Below, in pieces: positions 53,834 to 63,141 of a stretch of DNA of 64,000 nucleotides. Each line of letters starts with the position of its first letter. Position 1 is the first letter of the stretch. The DNA is from an uncultured Roseburia sp. (GTDB lineage: Bacteria > Bacillota > Clostridia > Lachnospirales > Lachnospiraceae). The stretch lies in contig CAKREH010000016.1 in NCBI GenBank assembly GCA_934317215.1, positions 23,999 to 87,998 on the forward strand, written 5' to 3'. Under the pieces are notes generated by a model that did not search any database, was not told the origin of the DNA, and saw only the letters and a program-made list of their open reading frames with translations. Made by a program: the position numbers and the translations under genes.

Positions 53834-55165
53834 ATGGATTTATTCGAATATATGAGAGAACAGAAAAAAGAGACGGAATCACCGCTTGCATCGCGTCTGC
53901 GGCCGACAACTTTAGATGAGATGGTCGGACAGCAGCATATCATCGGGAAGGACAAGTTATTATACCGTGCGATCAAGGCGGATAAGCTCAGTTCCATCAT
54001 TCTCTACGGACCTCCGGGAACCGGAAAGACGACACTTGCAAAGGTCATTGCCAACTCCACGAGTGCAGAGTTTTTGCAGATGAATGCGACTTCCGCCGGC
54101 AAAAAAGACATGGAAGATGTCATTGCAAAGGCGAAGAATAACATGGGGATGTTTGGAAAAAAGACGATCCTGTTTATCGACGAGATCCACCGTTTTAACA
54201 AGGGACAGCAGGATTACCTTCTGCCGTTTGTGGAAGATGGAACCATCATCTTAATCGGTGCGACGACCGAGAATCCTTATTTTGAAGTCAATGGTGCTCT
54301 TCTTTCCCGTTCGATCATTTTTGAGCTGAAAAGCCTGGAAAAAGAGGATATCAAAACGCTGATTTTACGGGCGGTAAATGATACGCAAAAAGGTATGGGT
54401 GCATATCATGCCGTGATTGATGAGGATGCCTTAGATTTCCTTGCAGATATCTCAAATGGCGATGCGCGTGCCGCACTGACTGCGGTGGAGCTTGGAATTT
54501 TAACGACTGAGCGCAGCGGGGACGGGCTGATACATATCACGATTTCCGTTGCTTCCGAATGTATCCAGAAGCGTGTGGTAAAGTATGATAAGTCCGGCGA
54601 TAACCATTACGATACTGTATCTGCATTTATCAAAAGTATGCGCGGATCCGATCCGGATGCGGCAGTCTATTATTTAGCGCGGATGCTGTATGCGGGGGAG
54701 GATATCAGGTTTATTGCAAGGAGGATCATGATCTGTGCATCAGAGGATGTGAGCAATGCAGACCCGATGGCACTCGTGGTTGCAACGTCAGCGGCACAGG
54801 CAGTAGAGCGTATCGGAATGCCGGAAGCACAGATCATCTTAGCGCAGGCGGTCACTTATGTGGCGAGCGCGCCAAAGAGCAATTCCGCCGTTACGGCGAT
54901 CAGTGAGGCGATGGAGACCGTCAAAAATACGATGACAGCTCCGGTTCCGCCACATTTACAGGATGCCCACTACAAATCATCATCAAAACTTGGTCATGGC
55001 ATAGGCTATAAATATGCACATGATTATCCGGATCACTATGTAGAGCAGCAGTATCTGCCGGATGGACTGACCGGCCGGAAATTCTACAGACCGTCAGAGA
55101 ACGGTTATGAAAAGCAGATCAGAGAATATTTCCACAAGATCAAAGGGGAATATTCCCATGAATGA
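53834..55165 (+). CDS. rarA: Replication-associated recombination protein A
   Basis: 443 residues, clamp-loader AAA+ ATPase of the RarA/MgsA/WRNIP1 group. Walker A GPPGTGKTT at about 59-67, Walker B ILFIDEIHRFNKGQQD, sensor GATTENPYFEVN, then the C-terminal tetramer part with SMRGSDPDAAVYYLARML and PAHYKSSSKLGHG-like DAHYKSSSKLGHGIGYKYAH. It acts at stalled replication forks. Full length and intact. A 229-base A/T-rich gap before it shows no other gene. Confidence 0.93.
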   Translation: MDLFEYMREQKKETESPLASRLRPTTLDEMVGQQHIIGKDKLLYRAIKADKLSSIILYGPPGTGKTTLAKVIANSTSAEFLQMNATSAGKKDMEDVIAKAKNNMGMFGKKTILFIDEIHRFNKGQQDYLLPFVEDGTIILIGATTENPYFEVNGALLSRSIIFELKSLEKEDIKTLILRAVNDTQKGMGAYHAVIDEDALDFLADISNGDARAALTAVELGILTTERSGDGLIHITISVASECIQKRVVKYDKSGDNHYDTVSAFIKSMRGSDPDAAVYYLARMLYAGEDIRFIARRIMICASEDVSNADPMALVVATSAAQAVERIGMPEAQIILAQAVTYVASAPKSNSAVTAISEAMETVKNTMTAPVPPHLQDAHYKSSSKLGHGIGYKYAHDYPDHYVEQQYLPDGLTGRKFYRPSENGYEKQIREYFHKIKGEYSHE

Positions 55166-55203
55166 TAAATAATGTATAGCGAACCAAGAGGAGGAAGCAA
55201 ACA

Positions 55204-56490
55204 ATGCAATCTTACCAGGAAATGACAAAGGAAGAACTGTTAGCCGAAAAAAAATCACTCGAGGCAGAGTACAAGAAATTCCAGCAGCGTGGATTAAAAC
55301 TTGACATGTCCAGAGGAAAGCCATCCCAGGAACAGCTTGATCTGTCAATGGGGATGATGGATGTTTTAGCATCCTATGTGGATCTGACCTGTGAAGACGG
55401 AACAGACTGCCGTAACTACGGTGTGCTTGACGGTATCCATGAGGCGAAAGTGCTCATCGGCGATATGATCGAGTGCAACCCGGATAATATCATTATCTAT
55501 GGCAATTCCAGTTTAAATATCATGTACGATACGATTGCACGTTCCATGACACACGGTGTTATGGGAAGTACTCCATGGTGCAAATTAGATAAAGTAAAAT
55601 TCTTATGCCCGGTTCCGGGATATGACAGACATTTTGCCATCACAGAATATTTTGGCATTGAAATGATCAATGTGCCAATGCTGCCAACCGGCCCGGATAT
55701 GGATATGGTAGAAGATTTAGTCAGCAAAGATGAGGCAATCAAAGGTATCTGGTGTGTTCCGAAATATTCCAACCCACAGGGTATCACCTACTCAGATGAG
55801 ACCGTGCGCCGTTTTGCAAGATTAAAACCGGCTGCAAAAGATTTCCGTATTTACTGGGATAATGCTTACTGCGTACATCATTTATATGATATCGACCAGG
55901 ATCATCTGATCGAGATCCTTGCAGAGTGTAAACGTGCAGGAAACCCGGATATGGTATACAAATTCTGCTCCACCAGCAAGATCACATTCCCTGGTTCCGG
56001 TGTTGCTGCGATCGCAACTTCCGCAAACAACTTAGAGGATATCAAAAAACAGTTAAAGGTTCAGACGATCGGTCATGATAAGGTAAACCAGCTCCGTCAT
56101 GTACGTTTCTTTAAGAATATCCACGGCATCACAGAGCATATGCGCAAACATGCGGCATCCTTGCGTCCGAAGTTCGAGATGATAACAGATATGTTTGACA
56201 AAGAACTTGGCGGTTTAGGCGTGGGAACCTGGTACAAACCAAAGGGAGGCTACTTCATCACTTATGAGACCTTAGAGGGCTGTGCAAAGAATGTCGTTGC
56301 AAAGGCAAAAAAAGCGGGCGTTGTGATGACTCCTGCAGGTGCACCGTTCCCGTATGGAAAGGATCCGAAAGATTCTGTGATCCGTATCGCACCGTCTTAT
56401 CCAAGTTTAGAGGATCTGACGACAGCAGCAGAGATTTTTGTTGTGTGTGTGAAATTAGCAAGTATTGAGAAGATTTTAGAAGAAAAATAA
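55204..56490 (+). CDS. Class I aminotransferase (PF12897-type aspartate aminotransferase)
   Basis: 428 residues, cytosolic PLP enzyme. The opening RGLKLDMSRGKPSQEQLDLS and YGNSSLNIMYD are typical of the aspartate aminotransferase group PF12897; K259 in STSKITFPGSG is the PLP lysine, and WDNAYCVHHLY carries the aspartate and tyrosine of the cofactor site. Probably transfers the amino group between aspartate and 2-oxoglutarate. A GAGGAGG ribosome site lies upstream. Hairpins at 56508-56610 end the transcript. Confidence 0.85.
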   Translation: MQSYQEMTKEELLAEKKSLEAEYKKFQQRGLKLDMSRGKPSQEQLDLSMGMMDVLASYVDLTCEDGTDCRNYGVLDGIHEAKVLIGDMIECNPDNIIIYGNSSLNIMYDTIARSMTHGVMGSTPWCKLDKVKFLCPVPGYDRHFAITEYFGIEMINVPMLPTGPDMDMVEDLVSKDEAIKGIWCVPKYSNPQGITYSDETVRRFARLKPAAKDFRIYWDNAYCVHHLYDIDQDHLIEILAECKRAGNPDMVYKFCSTSKITFPGSGVAAIATSANNLEDIKKQLKVQTIGHDKVNQLRHVRFFKNIHGITEHMRKHAASLRPKFEMITDMFDKELGGLGVGTWYKPKGGYFITYETLEGCAKNVVAKAKKAGVVMTPAGAPFPYGKDPKDSVIRIAPSYPSLEDLTTAAEIFVVCVKLASIEKILEEK

Positions 56491-56507
56491 TTGATTAGAT
56501 GATACAC

Positions 56508-56610
56508 GCTGCGGTAAACTTATTATCCAAAATACAGGAATTACCGCAGCGAAAAAGTATGTAAATGAAAAAACTGCAGAAATCCAAAACAGGATTCCTG
56601 CAGTTTTTTC
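56508..56610. terminator. Double hairpin terminator region
   Basis: First hairpin CGCTGCGGTAA/TTACCGCAGCG (56508-56551); second GAAAAAACTGCAG/CTGCAGTTTTTTC with inner AATCC/GGATT (56567-56610). The second ends in T runs on both strands and separates convergent genes. A further stem CAATAGAATGT/ACATTCTATTG (56619-56651) lies next to the minus-strand gene. Confidence 0.82.
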
Positions 56611-56669
56611 ATTCATGACAATAGAATGTCCGCAGAGTGTACATTCTATTGTTTGATAGAACTTACATG

Positions 56670-57293
56670 TTAATTTTCTGTCTCAGTTCCGGCAGCTTCG
56701 GTCGTAGAACCGTTTTTCCATTTGTCAAATTTCTCTAACACAGCATCGTAGGTACGCTGGGAGATATCAGGAAGGTCCTTGCCCCAGGATTTTGTTGCAT
56801 CTTCAAAGCCTTTTTTGAAAGCGTCGATCAGAAGATCTGCTTTTTCCGGATCGTTGCCGGAAAGGGCTTTTGCAAAATCAAGGATACGGTCGGAGGTCTG
56901 CTCTACACCCCAGTAGCCGTCCTCAGCGATATCTGCCTGAGCCTGTTTCTGTGTTTCCTCATCAACGGTAAAGTTACCATCTGCTAAGAAGCTCCACATG
57001 GAATCGGCATTTGCGATTGCGGTTCCCTGTTTGGTCATCATTTTTTCAACCAGGCTGCGTAACTGGGAAGTACGCTGCTCAGCATCTGCTTTTAATTTTG
57101 CGACCATTGCATAGTCAGTTTTTTTGGTAACAGTATCCTTGTCTGTTTGAGAAGATTTCTCATATACGACACCGGTTTCTGCCTTATCAGATGTTGTAGT
57201 TTTGTCTGTAGATGTAGAAGCTGTCTTAGAAGCTGTGCTTGTCTGATAGCTGTTAGTTGTTGAATTTACGCTGTTAATTGCATTCATGGTCAT
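56670..57293 (-). CDS. Hypothetical protein with Ser/Thr-rich N-terminus
   Basis: 207 residues from the ATG at 57293 (GGAGG nine bases upstream); the longer frame contains that site. The first 60 residues are serine, threonine and asparagine-rich (TSTASKTASTSTDKTTTSDK); the rest is helical, with LRSLVEKMMTKQG and ADIAEDGYWGVEQTSDRIL, and DPEKADLLIDAFKKGFEDA. The C-terminal pattern resembles hypothetical proteins of motile bacteria that end in a domain of the DUF5610 type. No signal peptide. Function unknown. Confidence 0.6.
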   Translation of the reverse strand: MTMNAINSVNSTTNSYQTSTASKTASTSTDKTTTSDKAETGVVYEKSSQTDKDTVTKKTDYAMVAKLKADAEQRTSQLRSLVEKMMTKQGTAIANADSMWSFLADGNFTVDEETQKQAQADIAEDGYWGVEQTSDRILDFAKALSGNDPEKADLLIDAFKKGFEDATKSWGKDLPDISQRTYDAVLEKFDKWKNGSTTEAAGTETEN

Positions 57294-57480
57294 AAATAAT
57301 TCCTCCATTCCAGTAAATGAATGACTGATTTGTTCATGCATTTTTTCCTTTTTCTTCTGTAAAATATATCGGCTTTTCGGGAAAAATAATTTAGATGGAA
57401 TTGACCTTTTTGCCTTAAAATGTTAAGATTTATGTTGTATACAAAAAACAACGAAAATACATGATGATGGTATGGGGATT

Positions 57481-58350
57481 ATGAAGGAAATATCAGTAAA
57501 AGCACTTGCAAAAATAAATCTTGGGCTTGATGTTGTGCGCAGACGTGAGGATGGGTATCATGAAGTGAAAATGGTCATGCAGACCATCCACCTGTTTGAC
57601 CGTCTTGAAATGAAAAAGACAGCAGGCGGGATTACAATGACGACAAATCTGTCTTTTCTGCCGACAAATGAGAATAATCTTGTCTACAGGGCAGCGAAAC
57701 TTCTGATGGATGAATTTCAGATCAGAGACGGTATCGACGTGAAGCTGCACAAGCATATTCCGGTCGCAGCGGGAATGGCCGGTGGAAGTACAGATGCTGC
57801 AGCGGTGCTTTATGGTATGAACCGGATGTTTGAACTTGGACTGTCCCAGGAAGAACTGATGCAGCGTGGGGTTAAGATCGGTGCAGATGTTCCTTACTGC
57901 ATTATGCGTGGAACCGCACTTGCAGAAGGAATCGGTGAGCAGCTTACAGCACTTCCACCGATGGTAAAATGTCCGGTACTGATCGCAAAACCACAGATTT
58001 CTGTATCGACAAAGTTTGTATATGAGAATCTGAAGCTGGATGAAAATACAGTTCATCCGGATATTGACCGTCTGGTGGAAGACATCAGACGAAAAGACCT
58101 TGCAGCCATTACCTCAGATATGGGAAATGTTTTAGAAACTGTGACGATTCCGAATTATCCGGTAATCGCAGAGATCAAAGAACATATGATGGAACATGGC
58201 GCTGCGGGAGCTATGATGAGCGGGAGTGGTCCGACGGTATTCGGACTGTTTGATGATAAGGAGAAAGCGGTTGCGGCATATGAGGCGATGCAGGCATCCG
58301 GACTGGCAAAGCAGGTTTACCTGACCAGTATTTACAACAACATGAGATAA
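57481..58350 (+). CDS. ispE: 4-diphosphocytidyl-2-C-methyl-D-erythritol kinase
   Basis: 289 residues from ATG 57481 (GGGGATT upstream). GHMP kinase motifs: KALAKINLGLDVVRRREDGY, the glycine-rich VAAGMAGGSTDAAAVLY loop, and MSGSGPTVFGLFD at the C-terminus. It phosphorylates CDP-methylerythritol in the MEP isoprenoid route, the source of undecaprenyl carriers used by the glycan genes here. A GntR regulator follows with 26 bases between. Confidence 0.93.
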   Translation: MKEISVKALAKINLGLDVVRRREDGYHEVKMVMQTIHLFDRLEMKKTAGGITMTTNLSFLPTNENNLVYRAAKLLMDEFQIRDGIDVKLHKHIPVAAGMAGGSTDAAAVLYGMNRMFELGLSQEELMQRGVKIGADVPYCIMRGTALAEGIGEQLTALPPMVKCPVLIAKPQISVSTKFVYENLKLDENTVHPDIDRLVEDIRRKDLAAITSDMGNVLETVTIPNYPVIAEIKEHMMEHGAAGAMMSGSGPTVFGLFDDKEKAVAAYEAMQASGLAKQVYLTSIYNNMR

Positions 58351-58376
58351 GCGAAGAAATGGAGGAAAACAGGTTT

Positions 58377-59051
58377 ATGACAGACGATTTGACGCTGAAT
58401 ATGGATGCGTATCTGCCCCTTCGGGATGTGGTGTTTAACACACTGCGTGAGGCGATCTTAAAAGGAGAGTTAAAACCCGGAGAGCGTCTGATGGAATTGC
58501 AGCTTGCTGCAAAGTTAGGCGTCAGCCGTACACCGATCCGTGAGGCGATCCGCATGTTAGAGCAGGAGGGCTTAGCGGTCACGATCCCGAGAAAAGGTGC
58601 GGAAGTCGCCAAGATGACAGAAAAGGATATGGAGGATGTGCTTCAGATCCGTGATGCGCTGGATGAACTTGCAGCATCGATCGCATGTGAGCAGATGACA
58701 AAGGAACAGTTAGATACTCTGACGGAAACAATGCATGAGTTTGAGGAATCTACCAAATCAAAAGATTTGAAAAAAATCGCCGCTGCGGATGTGAAGTTTC
58801 ATGATATTATTTATCAGGCGACCGGCAACCCGAAACTCGTCAATATGCTCAATAATTTGAGAGAGCAGATGTACCGTTACCGTGTGGAATATTTAAAGGA
58901 TGAGAGAAATTATCCGACACTGATGCGGGAACATAGTGAGATCGTGAAAGGACTGATGACAAAGGATAAGGGACGTGTGACAGAAGCAATGCATAAGCAT
59001 GTCAAAAATCAGGTTGTGGCGGTCAAGGAAATGATCAGGGAGCAGGAGTAA
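58377..59051 (+). CDS. GntR family regulator, FadR/FCD subfamily
   Basis: 224 residues from ATG 58377 with GGAGG upstream; the in-frame ATG at 58359 overlaps that site. The winged helix spans about 18-80 with LQLAAKLGVSRTPIREAIRM and EGLAVTIPRKGAEV; the C-terminal FCD helical domain (VLQIRDALDELAAS, VKFHDIIYQATGN) usually binds a metal and a small acid. It may control isoprenoid or other metabolism; its target is not evident. A terminator follows at 59108. Confidence 0.88.
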   Translation: MTDDLTLNMDAYLPLRDVVFNTLREAILKGELKPGERLMELQLAAKLGVSRTPIREAIRMLEQEGLAVTIPRKGAEVAKMTEKDMEDVLQIRDALDELAASIACEQMTKEQLDTLTETMHEFEESTKSKDLKKIAAADVKFHDIIYQATGNPKLVNMLNNLREQMYRYRVEYLKDERNYPTLMREHSEIVKGLMTKDKGRVTEAMHKHVKNQVVAVKEMIREQE

Positions 59052-59107
59052 GGGAGCTTTGTATAATCTGGTTAAAATTGCATAGAATAAGAGAAATGAA
59101 TTTTTGA

Positions 59108-59134
59108 GGATAAGCCGTAGGCTTATCCTTTTTT
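59108..59134 (+). terminator. Terminator before the germination operon
   Basis: GGATAAGCC-GTA-GGCTTATCC with a run of six T, 57 bases after the GntR stop. Confidence 0.88.
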
Positions 59135-59158
59135 GGTTGCCGGGAAATGAGGGATATT

Positions 59159-60637
59159 ATGAATGAAAAGGTAGCGGTTTCAAAGAGGTTAAGTGAGAAT
59201 ATCGCACAGATGGAGGAGTTTTTTCATGAGTGCGATGATATTAAAAAGAAGAAATTGATGCTTGGCAGGCAGATGGATGTGGCATGTTATCTGACGTTTA
59301 TTGAGGTGTCGGTGGATATGGGAACTTCGGCACTGAGTGAGGTGCTGAAGTATTTAAAGGGGCTTGGGAAGGAAGAAATTTATCAGGCATTGGAGCAGAA
59401 TGCGCTGGGAATTTCGGATGCAACTTATTTTGATACGATAGAGGATGCGGTGGACGGGCTTTTGACCGGAGAGGTGATCCTGTTTGTGGACGGGTTTGAC
59501 CGGGCGGTAAAGATACCGGACGACGGTTATCCGAATATGGGGATCACGGAGGCGGATTCTGAAAAGGTCATAAGGGGTTCAAACGAGGGGTTTTGTGATT
59601 CGGTGAAGCAGAATGCGGCGCTGATCCGGAAGCGTATCCGTTCTCCGAAAGTCAAGGTGAAGCAGAAAAAATGTGGCTTGCGTTCGAATACGAATGTTTA
59701 TCTTGTTTTTATGGAAGATCTGGTGTATCCGGGGCTGGTGCGGGAAATTGAGCACAGGCTGGAAGGTTTCGAGATCGATGGTGTGTTAGACAGCGGTGTG
59801 ATCGAGCAGCTCACCGAGGAGAAGTGGTATTCCCCATTTCCACAGTTTCAGACGACAGAACGGCCGGATCGTGCAGCGATGGCTGTTTTGGAGGGAAGGG
59901 TGGTCGTGCTTTCTGACAATTCCCCGGTGGGGCTGATCCTGCCGACTGATTATAATTCGTTCATTAAGACGAGTGATGACTATTACAACCGGTGGGAGAT
60001 TGCAAGTTTTGGCAGGCTTTTACGTTATGTCGCATCTTTCTTTGCCATGACTCTGCCGGGATTTTATCTTGCCGTGACAAATTTCCATACGCAGATTCTG
60101 CCGACGATGCTCCTTTTGTCTTTTGCGGATGCGAGGAGCGGTGTGCCGTTCCCAGCGGTGGTCGAGGTGATCTTGATGGAACTTTCGTTTGAATTATTAA
60201 GGGAGGCAGGCGTGCGTCTGCCCGGTGCCATGGGAAATACGATCGGTATTGTCGGAGGACTGATCATCGGACAGGCGGCGGTTGAGGCAGATCTTGTCAG
60301 CCCGATCGTGGTGATCGTCATCTCATTTACCGCGCTTTGTTCCTTTGCAATTCCAAATGAGGAATTTGCGACGGCATTCCGTCTGTTGAAGTTCTTCTTT
60401 ATCGGAATATGCGCGTGGTTAGGCTACTTTGGCATGCTGCTTGGACTGCTCTTTGTACTGATCCATCTTGCACATTTAAAAAGCTTTGGCATCCCGTATC
60501 TGATGCCGTTTGTCGGGGCAGATCTGACAGACTATGAAGACGAACGTGATTTCCTGTGGAGATGGCCGATCCGCAAACTGACAAAACGTCCGATCTACGC
60601 CAGGCGGGAGGAGCGGGTGAAACTGAAATTGAAATGA
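59159..60637 (+). CDS. GerA-type spore germination protein, A subunit
   Basis: 492 residues from ATG 59159 (GAGGG upstream); 59147 is an alternative. The N-terminal half (about 1-265) is the soluble GerA domain; four or five helices follow, with SNTNVYLVFMEDLVYPGLV and PFPQFQTTERPDRAAMAVLEG in the usual places and LPGFYLAVTNFHTQILPT before helix 2. It forms part of a germinant receptor in the spore inner membrane with the B and C partners encoded next. Forespore expression (sigma-G) is expected. The stop codon lies inside the left arm of repeat copy B. Confidence 0.9.
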   Translation: MNEKVAVSKRLSENIAQMEEFFHECDDIKKKKLMLGRQMDVACYLTFIEVSVDMGTSALSEVLKYLKGLGKEEIYQALEQNALGISDATYFDTIEDAVDGLLTGEVILFVDGFDRAVKIPDDGYPNMGITEADSEKVIRGSNEGFCDSVKQNAALIRKRIRSPKVKVKQKKCGLRSNTNVYLVFMEDLVYPGLVREIEHRLEGFEIDGVLDSGVIEQLTEEKWYSPFPQFQTTERPDRAAMAVLEGRVVVLSDNSPVGLILPTDYNSFIKTSDDYYNRWEIASFGRLLRYVASFFAMTLPGFYLAVTNFHTQILPTMLLLSFADARSGVPFPAVVEVILMELSFELLREAGVRLPGAMGNTIGIVGGLIIGQAAVEADLVSPIVVIVISFTALCSFAIPNEEFATAFRLLKFFFIGICAWLGYFGMLLGLLFVLIHLAHLKSFGIPYLMPFVGADLTDYEDERDFLWRWPIRKLTKRPIYARREERVKLKLK

Positions 60638-60979
60638 TATTTGGGGCAAATAGTGGTTCACAACTTAACGACTGGCAAATTACACAAAGCCAAGGCTATT
60701 TGTGACTTTGGGAGAAAATTAGTAAATCTTAGACTGCCTGTCTGTTTACAGTGATGTTCTGCCATGGATGGCAGAACAAGGCAGCATCGAGTCACGGATG
60801 ACTCGTTGTTGCCGTACACGTCACTCCGAGAAAATCTAATGCAGGCAGACAAATAGCAATCCAATACTTATTAGATTGCTATCGATTTTCTTATTTTCGG
60901 ACAACGGAACAAAATATGTTTGGCTTTGTGTAATTTGCCAATCAATAAACTTGAAGCCACTATTTGCCCAAACATCATT
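60633..60979 (-). repeat. Nested inverted-repeat element, copy B (reverse orientation)
   Basis: Terminal arms at 60633-60656 and 60957-60979 match except for one substitution and one inserted base. GGCAAATTACACAAAGCCAA (left) and its complement (right) form inner arms. The core shared with copies A and C lies at 60702-60740 and 60884-60909. Hairpins: GTTCTGCC with loop ATGGAT (60756-60777) and CGAGTC with loop ACGGAT (60788-60805), that is ATCCAT and ATCCGT on the reverse strand. An extra stem ATAGCAATC/GATTGCTAT accounts for its length. It begins in the gerA stop codon and separates it from the B-C fusion gene; the 397-base gap has no other content. Confidence 0.87.
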
Positions 60980-61034
60980 GAAATAAGGATGAATGTTTGC
61001 AGCAAACACCAAATAAAAAGGAGTACAGGGAATT

Positions 61035-63128
61035 ATGTTTTCATCAAACGAAAAAATTTCAGGTCGTCAGGCTTTCCGGCTATTGGTATTTGATCTGCTG
61101 GGACTTGGAACACTTCTGATCCCGACTGCGATTGCCGGTTTCTGTGGGAGGGATGGTATTTTCTGTATTATAGCGGGAACGGCGGCAGGACTTTTATTTC
61201 TGCGTCTGCTGATCTATGCAGTGGGCGGTATGCAGGGCAGCTTTGCAGAGTATACGCAGAGTTTGTGTGGTACATTTTTTGGAAAAGCCATACAGGCGGG
61301 ATATCTGGTTTATCTGGTATTGTTAGCAGGGTATACGGCATATCTGTTTTCGGCTGCTGTGATAAAAAATCTTCTGAGGGAAGAATCTTTTTATCTGGTT
61401 TTAGTTTTGATCCTTGGACTTGTCTGGTATGGACTGTTAAGCGGGATCGAGGGGCGGGCGCGTGTCTACGAACTGCTATTCTGGTTTATCCTGATACCGC
61501 TTTTTATCATGTTAGCGTCCGCACTGGATGAAGTAAAAACTGATTATTGGAATCCTGTATTTTTTACGGGAAAAAGAGATTTTCTTGCGGGAAGTTATTA
61601 TGTGTTTATCTGTTCGTCACTTATTTTTCTGATTTTGTTTCTGGGAGGGTATCTGCGAAAGCGGGAAAGCCTGATGAAAGCGGGGAGGCTTGCGCTGATT
61701 TTTACCGGATGTTTAGAAGCAGGACTTTATCTGATCTTGCTTGGGGTATTTGGCGGTGCGGCACTCTCAGACATGCAGACTCCGGCAATCACACTGATGA
61801 GTACGATCAAAATTACAGGAGGATTTTTAAAGCGTGCCGATGCATTTATGTTTGGAATCTGGTTTTTTACATTGTATGCACTGCTAAACAGTACAGTATT
61901 TTATGCAGAAATGTTATTAAATGGTTTATATCATGCAAAAAAAAGACAGACATTGTGGAAAAAGTGGGAGCGGGCGGAAGTGTTTGCGGTAGTTTTTGGT
62001 GTGGCGGTGTTATTGTATAACTCGAAAGAAAATACCGTGCTGTATGAAAAATTTCTGTGGTATATCGGAACACCGTTTCTGGTGCTTGTCCCGGTAGTGT
62101 TGGCGATCATACGGTGTGCAGGACAGAGAAAAAAATATTTAAGATCCGGAGCGGTTATTTGTGTTCTGCTTGGACTGATGGGGCTTTCCGGCTGTGTGAC
62201 GGCAGAACTTGAGGAGCGCAATTTTCCGATCGAGATGGCAGTAAGTGACATGGAGCAGTTTGACAGGGAATGGCTGAATGCCGACGAGTCCGGGAACCGT
62301 ATGGTGGATTACAGCCACATGAAAGTCATTTTACTGGATCAGAAATTTTTGGAAGATGCCGAAAATATGGATGCATTTCTGGAAATCCTGGAAAAAAAGA
62401 GTGACGTGCCGAGAAACACCTATCTTGTGGCAGCAGAGGATGCCGAGGCTATATTAAAATTACAGAAAAATATGGAAGAGTCCGTCGGCACTTATCTTGA
62501 AGATTATTTTGAAAATGTGTCCGAAATCAAAAAAACTGCCTATCCGACACTCGGAATGCTTTATCAGGAGCAGGAAAACAAAATGGAAACCCTGTTTATC
62601 CCCTATGTGGAAGAAGTGGACCAAAAGCCTGCCGTGACAAAGTATTATGTCTGGAAACGCGGGGAGGCGGAAGGAATACTTGACAGCCAGACGGCGCTGC
62701 TTTCTTTTTTTACACAGAATCAGATGGAAGAATACGCACTGACACTTGCGGACGGAGTGGATGTACGTCTGTTTGCACCGCATAATCAGGTTGTTTTTTC
62801 ACAGTCAAAAGAAAAACAGATTATCGCAGAGATCAGCTGCAGCGGAGAGATCCTGTATGAAAAACCGGGATGGAGGCAGAAATTGCAGTCTGAATATGGT
62901 CAGAATTTAAAATCCGGGGACATAAAAAAAGTGTTAGACCGGGAACTTGCAGATTATTTTCAGGAGACCGAACAGAAAGTGGCAGTCGACTGCGCAAACA
63001 GCTATAAAAAACTTGGCGGACAGCGCAGGGACTGGTATCTGCTTTATCAGAAGCAGCCGGAGCAGTATGAAAAAGATATGGAGATCATTTACCGGGTGAA
63101 GGCTGCCTGGGTGAATATGGGTGAGTGA
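61035..63128 (+). CDS. Fused spore germination protein: GerB permease plus GerC domain
   Basis: 697 residues. About 1-365 is a complete ten-helix GerB-type permease of the amino-acid transporter superfamily (SGRQAFRLLVFDLLGLGTLL at its start). A further helix at about 370-392 leads to LMGLSGCVTAELEERNFPIE, a lipobox-like cysteine followed by the ELEERNFP opening of GerC lipoproteins. The remaining 300 residues are GerC-like (LDQKFLEDAENMDAFLE; EQKVAVDCANSYKKLGG). B and C are usually separate genes. It pairs with the GerA protein upstream. Confidence 0.85.
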   Translation: MFSSNEKISGRQAFRLLVFDLLGLGTLLIPTAIAGFCGRDGIFCIIAGTAAGLLFLRLLIYAVGGMQGSFAEYTQSLCGTFFGKAIQAGYLVYLVLLAGYTAYLFSAAVIKNLLREESFYLVLVLILGLVWYGLLSGIEGRARVYELLFWFILIPLFIMLASALDEVKTDYWNPVFFTGKRDFLAGSYYVFICSSLIFLILFLGGYLRKRESLMKAGRLALIFTGCLEAGLYLILLGVFGGAALSDMQTPAITLMSTIKITGGFLKRADAFMFGIWFFTLYALLNSTVFYAEMLLNGLYHAKKRQTLWKKWERAEVFAVVFGVAVLLYNSKENTVLYEKFLWYIGTPFLVLVPVVLAIIRCAGQRKKYLRSGAVICVLLGLMGLSGCVTAELEERNFPIEMAVSDMEQFDREWLNADESGNRMVDYSHMKVILLDQKFLEDAENMDAFLEILEKKSDVPRNTYLVAAEDAEAILKLQKNMEESVGTYLEDYFENVSEIKKTAYPTLGMLYQEQENKMETLFIPYVEEVDQKPAVTKYYVWKRGEAEGILDSQTALLSFFTQNQMEEYALTLADGVDVRLFAPHNQVVFSQSKEKQIIAEISCSGEILYEKPGWRQKLQSEYGQNLKSGDIKKVLDRELADYFQETEQKVAVDCANSYKKLGGQRRDWYLLYQKQPEQYEKDMEIIYRVKAAWVNMGE

Positions 63129-63141
63129 AAAAGGCGTGTGC

